Part shown: positions 7,429 through 13,129 of the stretch, in pieces
Layout: every line of letters starts with the position of its first letter
Position numbering within the stretch: the first letter of the stretch is position 1
Origin: JACIWB01 sp038818725
GTDB taxonomy: Archaea; Thermoplasmatota; E2; UBA202; JdFR-43
Length of the DNA stretch: 13,129 bases
Assembly (NCBI GenBank): GCA_038818725.1
Contig: JAWAYL010000028.1
Location: 1-13,129 of the forward strand
Reading direction: 5' to 3'
Translations under genes and position numbers: made by a program
Notes under the pieces: generated by a model
What the model was told of the DNA's origin: nothing
What the model saw: only the letters and a program-made list of their open reading frames with translations
Database searches by the model: none

Positions 7429-8279
7429 AGTAGAGAAGCCATTAAATCGACATCATATACCATCCCAACAAGCTCATCATTTTCATTTATTACAGGGAGT
7501 TGGTCAATTTTATGCTCAAGCATTTTCTTTGCAACATCAGAGATTTTTGATTTAATATAAGCTGTTATTACTTTCTTTACCATCACTTCTTTAACTGGCA
7601 CAGAAGGAAGCTGAATTTTTGATGTTTCATAATAAAGGCGCATCACATCTCTTATTCCTTCCCATGTCCACATATCTTCATCCTCTCCTATCCCAAGATC
7701 AGATTTCTTAACGCTTTCCTGTAGATGAGAAAAAGTAAAAAGATCACCATCTGCAACTATTCCGACAAGTTCCCCATTTTCATCTACTACTGGGAGGGCG
7801 GGAGCATTTGTTATCCTAAATATTTTCATAACTGCGGGTAAGGGTGTTTCCTGATATAAGGGCACACATATGGGAGAAAGATATTTTTCAACCTTATCTG
7901 GTTTTTCTTTAAGCAAAGGTAGCAAGTCTGGGGGAGAAATCATGCCAACGAGTTCATCTTTTCTTATAACTGGCACGCCATGAATCCTTTTTTCATAAAA
8001 TATTTTTGCAGCCTTCCTTATACTTGCATCAGGTGAAAGAACAATTGGACTTTTATCTATAAGGAGGGCGAGTTGCTGTTCTTCGGGATTTTCAAATATT
8101 CTATTCCTTGTAATCATTCCAATAAACTTTTTTGTTCCTGCCTTTACAACTGGAACACTGCTTACTTCATATTTTCCAAATATTCTAAGCACTTCTTCTC
8201 TACTTCCAGGTATCTCGGCAAACACTGGCTTTTTGTTCATCAAATCCTTGACTTTCAATTCTTTTTTTTGTTCCTTCAT
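7425..8279 (-). CDS. Four-CBS-domain protein
   Basis: This 284-residue soluble protein is built only of CBS motifs, at about 10-65, 70-122, 132-182 and 228-284, which makes two Bateman modules. Each repeat shows the V-P-V-V/I...(L)VGM(I/V) strand pattern, for example SSVPVV-FIGMI, HGVPVI-LVGMI, PALPVV-LVGIV and DQLPVI-LVGMV. A charged insert of about 40 residues separates repeats 3 and 4. CBS pairs commonly bind AMP, ADP, ATP or S-adenosylmethionine and act as sensors; the ligand here is not known. No enzyme domain is attached. The gene is translationally coupled to glycyl-tRNA synthetase (ATGA overlap) and follows the amidohydrolase after 25 bases, so a regulatory link with those products is plausible but unproven. 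Confidence 0.88.
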   Translation of the reverse strand: MKEQKKELKVKDLMNKKPVFAEIPGSREEVLRIFGKYEVSSVPVVKAGTKKFIGMITRNRIFENPEEQQLALLIDKSPIVLSPDASIRKAAKIFYEKRIHGVPVIRKDELVGMISPPDLLPLLKEKPDKVEKYLSPICVPLYQETPLPAVMKIFRITNAPALPVVDENGELVGIVADGDLFTFSHLQESVKKSDLGIGEDEDMWTWEGIRDVMRLYYETSKIQLPSVPVKEVMVKKVITAYIKSKISDVAKKMLEHKIDQLPVINENDELVGMVYDVDLMASLL

Positions 8280-8304
8280 TATCTTATGTAATACATCATC
8301 TTTT

Positions 8305-9087
8305 TTAAAATTTCCTCATTTTAAAAAAATTATATGGATTTTTGCTTATCATTTCATATGCTCGTTTTTTTTCTATATTAAATTTTTCTATAAGAAAATT
8401 CATTTCTTCAATTATATCTGGCTTAACAATCATTGCATTATCTGTGCCAAGCATTATATTTGCTTTATATTCAATTAATCTATCTACAGGAGGAGATAAA
8501 TTAAAATTGAAATTTGATCGTGGGCAAATAACAACGCCTATATTTTCCTTAACTATCTTTTTTATATCTTCATCACTTGCTTTACATAGATGAACCACAA
8601 ATTTTGGCTTTAATGATATAATTTGCTCGATGTTTTCTCTTCTTACTTCACTAGCATGTATTGCAAAAATTTTTTTTCTTTCATTAACATGAGTTGCAAC
8701 TTGCTCAATCTCTTCTTCGTCCCAGTCATATACACTGCTCAGTCCTATGCCATCGCATATATCGAGCAATTCCTCCACTTCTTTCTCATCATATAACAGA
8801 TTTTTAGGTCTTCCTAGAATAATTGCTTTTATTTTTCTTCCTTTTAATGCTTCTTTAAGAATTCTTACTCCTTCAATTCCTCCTTCCCTGAAATCAACAA
8901 AAAAATTTGTTCCACATTTCTCCATAATATCAATTGCTTTTTTTATCCCTCCAATAATATCTTCTTTGGTCGCTTTTTCAAGCATTTTATTTTTAATTCC
9001 ACAAGGAGAGAAAAGTTCTTCTATGGTGTATTTTCTATCAAGTGAAATAAAAGCATCACCTACGTGAGTATGAGAATTAAAAATCAT
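8305..9087 (-). CDS. Compact amidohydrolase-superfamily protein (deaminase/hydrolase-like)
   Basis: This 260-residue TIM-barrel metal hydrolase shows the ligands of the superfamily: H6-T-H8 at the very start, H144 with E147 in IHASE, H166 in VVHLC, and D216 in LGTDNAM. The H-x-x-E pair and the CPRSN stretch at 188-192 are typical of the cytosine deaminase, SsnA and MTA/SAH-deaminase branch, where the Glu is catalytic. Those enzymes usually exceed 400 residues with a beta-sandwich made from both termini. Here HTH begins at residue 6 and the sandwich is absent, so this is a stripped-down form whose substrate I cannot assign. The ATG overlaps the stop of the histidine kinase by four bases, and the CBS gene follows. 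It is probably a functional cytoplasmic enzyme, since all metal ligands are present. Confidence 0.8.
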   Translation of the reverse strand: MIFNSHTHVGDAFISLDRKYTIEELFSPCGIKNKMLEKATKEDIIGGIKKAIDIMEKCGTNFFVDFREGGIEGVRILKEALKGRKIKAIILGRPKNLLYDEKEVEELLDICDGIGLSSVYDWDEEEIEQVATHVNERKKIFAIHASEVRRENIEQIISLKPKFVVHLCKASDEDIKKIVKENIGVVICPRSNFNFNLSPPVDRLIEYKANIMLGTDNAMIVKPDIIEEMNFLIEKFNIEKKRAYEMISKNPYNFFKMRKF

Positions 9088-10562
9088 TTTGGTAAATATA
9101 CCTCAAAAATAGTTCCTCTATTTTTCCCTTCTTTTTTAGCATCTCTTACTTCAATTCTTCCACCCATCTTTTCAACAATCTTTTTTGAAAGATATAGTCC
9201 TAAGCCACTTCCCTTACTATCCTTTCTTTTAGCCCCTATCTTGAATAAATTTTTCTTTAGCTCATCATCTATTCCAATTCCATCATCCTCCACATATATC
9301 TTTATTTCATTACCTTCATTAACAGCTCCTATCCTTATATTTTTTGCTTTTGAATGAGATATTGCATTTCCGATTAAATTTGTGATTACTTCACTTATAA
9401 GCTCTGCAACAAATATTTTTTTTCCATATTTTTTATATTCAATTTTGATGCCTTTTTCTTTCGCCTCTCTACCATATTCTTTTATCAAATCTTCTATAAA
9501 TTTATCAACATCAAATTCCTTTTTTTCCCAATCCTTTTTTAAAAACTGCAACTTTCTCACACTATCTATTATCTTACCCGCAGATAAAGCAGAATTTAAA
9601 GCAGCCTCAACTATCTCGCGGTACTCAGTGTGTAGTTCTTCATCCCTCAATATTTCAAGATATCCAATTATAAGCTGTAATTTATTTGCCACATCATGGC
9701 GCAGGAGAGCGTTGAAAAATTCTGCTTCTTCTTGCGCCTTCTTGAGGGTTGTTATATCATGGATGATGCCATCTATATATTCTTCATTTCCTTCTTTTAC
9801 AAGGGTTGCATATTCATTTCCTATAACAATGCTTCCATCTTTCCTTATATATTCAACTTCATAATTTTTTATCGAGCCATGCTTTTTTAGTTTTTCAATA
9901 AAATTTTTTCTATCTTCGGGATTTTTATATAATTTTTCAAGATCCATATTTTTTAGCTCTTCCTCGCTATAGCCAAAAAATTCTTCCAATGCTCTGTTTG
10001 CTTCAATAAGCTTTCCTTCCTTAACCCTATATATTCCTTCAACAGAATTTTCAAAAATGCTCCTATATTTTCTTTCTGAACTTTCCAGTTTGTTTTTTAT
10101 TTCGAGATTTTTAATAGCGGTAGCAAGAATATTGGAAAAAATTTCAAGCAATTTTATATCCTCTTCAGTGAATCCATCAATCTTTTTTTTCTCAACATTT
10201 ATAACCCCAATTACTTCGTCCCTATAAATAATGGGCACTGCAACTTCGCTTTTCATTCCTTTTGCCCCCTCAATATATCTTTTATCCTTAGATACGTCTG
10301 CAACGTATATTGTTTTTTTCTCTTTTGCACATGCTACAGTTATTCCCCTGTCTCCATCTAGCAATAATGGCTCCTTTAATTCAAATAAACCAACAATTTT
10401 AACTTCTTTTAGCTCTTTTCCTTCTTTCATTAGCAATTCAAAAGCATCAAAGTTAAATACATTTTTAAGTATAGATGAAAATAATTCATATAGCTCGCTA
10501 TAGGAATTTGCAAGCATTAGTTGCGAAGAGAGCTGATACAATCCAATTAGTTTATCCATCAT
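9084..10562 (-). CDS. Soluble GAF-PAS sensor histidine kinase
   Basis: This 492-residue protein has a GAF domain (about 20-155, ending near VINVEKK and FTEEDIKLLEIF), a PAS domain (about 160-275, ENSVEGIYRVKEGKLIEANRALEEFFGYS), and a HisKA-like dimerisation helix with the phosphoacceptor H289 in LLRHDVANKLQLIIGYLEIL. The ATPase domain follows: N box VITNLIGNAISHSKAK near 392-407, G1 EDDGIGID at 425-432, and G2 GSGLGLYLSKKIVEKMGG at 451-468. No membrane segment is seen, so it should sense a cytoplasmic signal such as a small ligand, redox state or oxygen. No response regulator lies in the window. Two ATGs stand together at 10562 and 10559; a TATA box about 25 bases upstream fits either. It heads the operon with the amidohydrolase, CBS and GlyRS genes. 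Confidence 0.92.
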   Translation of the reverse strand: MMDKLIGLYQLSSQLMLANSYSELYELFSSILKNVFNFDAFELLMKEGKELKEVKIVGLFELKEPLLLDGDRGITVACAKEKKTIYVADVSKDKRYIEGAKGMKSEVAVPIIYRDEVIGVINVEKKKIDGFTEEDIKLLEIFSNILATAIKNLEIKNKLESSERKYRSIFENSVEGIYRVKEGKLIEANRALEEFFGYSEEELKNMDLEKLYKNPEDRKNFIEKLKKHGSIKNYEVEYIRKDGSIVIGNEYATLVKEGNEEYIDGIIHDITTLKKAQEEAEFFNALLRHDVANKLQLIIGYLEILRDEELHTEYREIVEAALNSALSAGKIIDSVRKLQFLKKDWEKKEFDVDKFIEDLIKEYGREAKEKGIKIEYKKYGKKIFVAELISEVITNLIGNAISHSKAKNIRIGAVNEGNEIKIYVEDDGIGIDDELKKNLFKIGAKRKDSKGSGLGLYLSKKIVEKMGGRIEVRDAKKEGKNRGTIFEVYLPK

Positions 10563-10839
10563 TTTTTGCTAAATGTTTTGTTGTATAAAATTCTTTTTGA
10601 AATTTTGGGAGTTATTTCATCTTGGAAAAGAAATGGTAGAAGGAGCATGCTTGCTTTAAAAGAGGGGCACTGGTTGCAAAGAAAAAGAGAAAAACTGAGA
10701 GCTTCATTTCCTTTATCTTTTCATACTGAATTTCTATAAAAGATAGCATCCTATTTATTCCAAGAGATTTTAACCATTTTTTCCTTTCTTTGTAAAACCC
10801 CTCAAAGTTTATCTCATTTTTTTCTAACTGAAAAGGGAT
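10559..10839 (-). pseudogene. Possible decayed reading frame upstream of the histidine kinase
   Basis: The 294 bases between the permease and the kinase hold no intact gene. On the minus strand one frame is open from 10839 to a stop at 10612 (75 codons; includes FYKERKKWLKSLGINRML and FIEIQYEKIKEMKLS). It lacks a start codon before an internal ATG. A second frame, open from about 10720, ends with DEITPKISKRILYNKTFSKK and a TGA at 10561-10559 that overlaps the kinase ATG as ATGA, the same kind of joint seen further down this operon. One frameshift in the T-rich stretch near 10681-10700 would join the two. I do not recognise the product. It may be the tail of a lost operon gene or a chance open stretch in AT-rich DNA; the kinase promoter lies inside it. 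Confidence 0.25.
10583..10590 (-). promoter_or_regulatory. TATA box of the histidine kinase operon
   Basis: The minus strand reads TTTTATAC, centred about 25 bases before the ATG at 10562 and 28 before that at 10559. There is no Shine-Dalgarno site, so a leaderless transcript is expected. Confidence 0.65.
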
Positions 10840-10856
10840 TTAGGAAATTCTCGAGG

Positions 10857-12056
10857 TTAAATAGCTGAAATAAAAAGCCAGCATACAAGAACATTCAAGA
10901 TTGTAAGAGGAATTCCAATTTTTGCAAATTCAACAAAACCAATTGTTGCACCTCTCTTTTCAGCATTTTGAATTATTATAACATTGCTTGCCGCTCCCAA
11001 AATAGAAAAGTTGCCTGCAAGCGTCGCCCCGCCCGCAAGCGCCATCATCTCCTTTATTGAGCCTGATAGCATTGGTAGATAAAGGGCAACAAGTGGAACA
11101 TTTGAGATAAACTGACTGAATATTACACTTACGAGGAAAATTGCCTCAATTGATGTGCTTCCCATCATTTTTTGGAAAAAGCCACTTTCCCAAGCACTTT
11201 TTGTAACTATGAACATTGATGCAAAGAAAATTAAAGTATGCCAGTCAACTTTTTTAATTATCTCAACTCTTTTTTTGCTAAATATTAGGATTGGCAAACA
11301 AGCAAATATTGCAATGTATATAAGCTTTATTTCAATGCCAGCAAATATAAGCAATATTTTCAGAATTATCATAATAAGAATAATTAAAATTGATATCTTG
11401 CAAATTTTAGAAAGAGTTGAATCAATTTCAAATTTTTCTTCGATGGCAAGTAAATTTATTTCTAATTTTTTTCTCCAGAAAATTTTCAGGATTATATAGG
11501 CTATAAAAATGTTTATTATCGATGGAATAAAAAGATATTTTAAAAATGTGAGAAAAGGATCAGGAATTTTTTCTGCAATTAAAAGATTTTGAGGATTTCC
11601 TATAGGGCTTGCTGTGCTTCCTATAGTTACAGCAAATGCAAGCGTTAATAAAAGTAATTTGGGCTCAATATTATATTTTTTTGATAAAATAAGCATTAGG
11701 GGAGTAGCTATAATAGCTATAGTATCGTTCATAAGAATTGCTGAAAGAAAACCCATAGTGAATAATATAAGAAGCAAAAGTTGATCAGCGGATTTTATCC
11801 TTCCGAAAAATTTATTTGAAAAATCAGCTAGATAGCCGCTTTTTTCTAAAGCTGAGCCAACAACAAACATTCCAAAGAGAAAAATCATTACATCAACATC
11901 TATTGCTTTTAAAGCATTTATAGGAGAGATTTGTTTTGTAAGCAACATAGCTATTGCACCAAAAAGCATTATCTGCCATATCTGAAGCTTAATTTTTCCT
12001 ATTCTTCTTACCGCTATTAAAATGAAGACTGTTGCAAGTATTATTATTGAGAGCAT
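10857..12056 (-). CDS. ArsB/NhaD/SLC13-type ion transporter (permease)
   Basis: This 399-residue, very hydrophobic protein has about ten membrane segments. It shows the two inverted-repeat signatures of the ion transporter superfamily: MNDTIAIIATPLM (109-121) with GSTASPIGNPQNLL (146-159) in the first half, and SNVPLVALYLPM (318-329) with GGATLAGNFSILGAASNVII (342-361) in the second. A cytoplasmic loop near 195-220 separates the halves. Relatives include arsenite exporters, Na+/H+ antiporters and carboxylate or sulfate carriers. The substrate cannot be read from these motifs, and no arsR, arsC or metabolic partner is nearby. It is transcribed divergently from larE across 45 bases and looks monocistronic, since the downstream region is a decayed frame followed by a new promoter. 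Confidence 0.87.
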   Translation of the reverse strand: MLSIIILATVFILIAVRRIGKIKLQIWQIMLFGAIAMLLTKQISPINALKAIDVDVMIFLFGMFVVGSALEKSGYLADFSNKFFGRIKSADQLLLLILFTMGFLSAILMNDTIAIIATPLMLILSKKYNIEPKLLLLTLAFAVTIGSTASPIGNPQNLLIAEKIPDPFLTFLKYLFIPSIINIFIAYIILKIFWRKKLEINLLAIEEKFEIDSTLSKICKISILIILIMIILKILLIFAGIEIKLIYIAIFACLPILIFSKKRVEIIKKVDWHTLIFFASMFIVTKSAWESGFFQKMMGSTSIEAIFLVSVIFSQFISNVPLVALYLPMLSGSIKEMMALAGGATLAGNFSILGAASNVIIIQNAEKRGATIGFVEFAKIGIPLTILNVLVCWLFISAI

Positions 12057-12070
12057 GAAGTAATATAATT

Positions 12071-12098
12071 AAATATTTAAAAACAAGAGCGTATAAAT
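12071..12098. promoter_or_regulatory. Divergent promoter region between the permease and larE genes
   Basis: Only 45 bases separate the two start codons. The near-palindromic AAATATTTAAAAA (12071-12083) is centred about 25 bases before the larE ATG at 12102. Read on the other strand it gives TTTTTAAATA about 22 bases before the permease ATG at 12056, so one AT-rich element might serve both directions. ATTTATAC on the minus strand (12098-12091) is an alternative permease TATA box and would give a leader of about 12 bases. Confidence 0.55.
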
Positions 12099-12101
12099 AT
12101 T

Positions 12102-12896
12102 ATGCTAAATGAAAAAATGAAAAAGCTTGAGAAAATTTTAAAAGATATGAAACGCTTTATTGTAGCATATTCTGGAGGGGTAGACTCAACTTTTCTTTTA
12201 GCTATTTCAAGAAAAGTTGTTGGAAAAGAAAATTTGCTTGCTGTTATTGCTAAAACAGAGGTAGCAAATGAGGAGGAAATTGATGAAGCAAAAAAATTAT
12301 GCTCCTTTCTTGATGTTAATTATGAAATAATAAGCTTCTCCCTTCTCGATAATAAAGAATTTTTATCTAACCCAATTAATAGATGCTATATTTGCAAGAA
12401 AATTCTTATAAAAAAATTAAAAGAAGTTGCTGAAGAAAAAAATTTTAAATGTATTGCAGATGGAACAAATGCAGAAGATAGCGAAGATATAAGATATGGG
12501 ATTATAGCAAATTATGAAGAAGGAATAAGAAGTCCTTTAAAAGAGGCTGGATTTAAAAAAGATGAAATAAGATATCTATCAAGAGAAATGCATCTTTCAA
12601 CATGGAGCAAGCCCCCCAACGCCTGCCTTGCGACGAGAATTCCATTTGGTGTGGCTATTAGTATTGAGGCGATAAAAAGAATTGAAAAAGGGGAAAAATT
12701 GCTTAAAAATATGGGATTTAATGTTGTTAGACTTCGTGACCATTTTCCAGTTGCAAGAATAGAGTTAGATGAAATTGAGAAAATTTTAAAAGAAGATGTA
12801 AGAAAAGAAGTTATAAAAGGGATAAAAGAGCTTGGATATAAATTTGTTACAATTGATTTAGAAGGATATAGAGCTGGCTCTTTTTATAAAAATTAA
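12102..12896 (+). CDS. larE: LarE-type ATP-dependent sulfur transferase (PP-loop, three-cysteine form)
   Basis: This 264-residue PP-loop ATP pyrophosphatase has the signature SGGVDST at 24-30 after FIVAYS. The LarE pattern continues with NRCYICKK (C95 and C98), ADGTNAEDSEDIRYG (119-133), RSPLKEAG (143-150), and PPNACLATRIPFG (171-183) with C175. In Lactobacillus the cysteine equivalent to C175 is sacrificed as the sulfur donor for the nickel-pincer nucleotide of lactate racemase. Homologues with the C-x2-C pair plus this cysteine are known to hold a 4Fe-4S cluster and can act catalytically, so the latter mode is the better inference here. No larA, larB or larC is in the window, so the true target (nickel-pincer cofactor or another thiolated molecule) is open. 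The start fits a TATA box 25 bases upstream. Confidence 0.9.
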   Translation: MLNEKMKKLEKILKDMKRFIVAYSGGVDSTFLLAISRKVVGKENLLAVIAKTEVANEEEIDEAKKLCSFLDVNYEIISFSLLDNKEFLSNPINRCYICKKILIKKLKEVAEEKNFKCIADGTNAEDSEDIRYGIIANYEEGIRSPLKEAGFKKDEIRYLSREMHLSTWSKPPNACLATRIPFGVAISIEAIKRIEKGEKLLKNMGFNVVRLRDHFPVARIELDEIEKILKEDVRKEVIKGIKELGYKFVTIDLEGYRAGSFYKN

Positions 12897-12930
12897 TTTT
12901 CTGCTGCTTTGTTGAACAATTAGTGAAAGG

Positions 12931-13129
12931 TTCTTTAGTCTTTGTTTTAGTTGTTTCTCCAAATATTCTTTTAACTCCTAATAAGAATGTCTCTGCAGCC
13001 CAATGTTCTTTTTTGCTTTCTTTACTAAGGGTTTCAACATTTTTCCATCCTTCATCTGTTATTTCTATAGCGAGTAATTTCTTTGTTTTTACATCCACAG
13101 CGATATGCACTTAATCCATCCTTTCATCC
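12931..13129 (-). pseudogene. Transposase remnant (DDE type, IS5-like), frameshifted and internally deleted
   Basis: On the minus strand the readable part is HIAVDVKTKKLLAIEITDE, followed at once by GWKNVETLSKES and then EHWAAETFLLGVKRIFGE. The first piece resembles the strand around the first catalytic Asp of archaeal DDE transposases. The last resembles the C-terminal segment with the catalytic Glu (usually R-W-x-V-E-x-x-F-x-x-x-K-R-I-F-G-E). The roughly hundred residues normally between them, including the second Asp, are missing. Before HIAVD the matching KGWIK is in another frame (13111-13129), so at least one base is lost near 13110, and an in-frame TAA blocks translation. After position 12931 the frame runs into unrelated sequence over the end of larE. 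The relic extends past the window edge; no terminal repeats are visible. Family assignment is from memory. Confidence 0.72.

Noticed and set aside
9382..9864. Plus-strand open frame of 160 codons opposite the histidine kinase
   Set aside because: It is antisense to an intact kinase with all motifs, and its Ser/Phe/Ile-rich translation is a typical shadow of AT-rich coding sequence.
12091..12098. GTATAAAT as the TATA box of larE
   Set aside because: It lies less than ten bases before the ATG, so transcription would start inside the gene; the element at 12071-12083 is at the correct distance.
1..13129. CRISPR array, tRNA or rRNA genes, complete insertion sequence
   Set aside because: No regularly spaced repeats, no cloverleaf or rRNA-like sequence, and no paired inverted repeats around a full transposase were seen on either strand.

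Overview
This AT-rich window (roughly one third G+C by eye) is archaeal. The evidence is an archaeal-type HMG-CoA synthase/thiolase/DUF35 mevalonate cluster, an archaeal/eukaryal-type single-chain glycyl-tRNA synthetase, and TATA boxes centred about 25 bases before the start codons of the first gene of several transcription units (leaderless transcripts). Internal operon genes instead carry GAGGTGA Shine-Dalgarno sites. ATA and AGA codons are heavily used, as in many thermophiles. A euryarchaeal lineage, possibly Thermoplasmatota, is my best guess from the PKD lipoprotein and the histidine kinase style; this is not proven.

Layout: (1) Positions 1-2840, minus strand: HMG-CoA synthase, thiolase, DUF35 zinc-ribbon/OB protein, then the start of a DUF432-like protein. 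The genes overlap or abut and are driven by one TATA box. The first three make HMG-CoA for isoprenoid lipids and are expected to form one channelling complex. (2) 2841-3230: intergenic, with a plus-strand promoter and two small hairpins. (3) 3231-5843, plus strand: a secreted PKD/calcium-motif lipoprotein and, from its own promoter, an AMP-forming medium-chain-type acyl-CoA synthetase. (4) 5836-10562, minus strand: an operon of GAF-PAS sensor histidine kinase, compact amidohydrolase, four-CBS protein and glycyl-tRNA synthetase, with 4-base overlaps at two of the three joints. It runs tail to tail into the acyl-CoA synthetase with overlapping stop regions. (5) 10563-10856: a probably decayed reading frame. 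(6) 10857-12056, minus strand: an ArsB/NhaD/SLC13-type permease. It is divergent from larE (12102-12896, plus strand) across a 45-base promoter region. (7) 12931-13129, minus strand: a frameshifted, internally deleted transposase relic.

Most genes are housekeeping or ordinary accessory genes, and I see no CRISPR array, tRNA, rRNA or complete mobile element. The points most worth following are the DUF432 neighbour of the mevalonate complex, the sensor kinase/CBS/GlyRS operon, the three-cysteine LarE, the uncharacterised C-terminal domain of the PKD lipoprotein, the broken frame upstream of the kinase, and short patches of GC-ending codons at conserved motifs in three genes.
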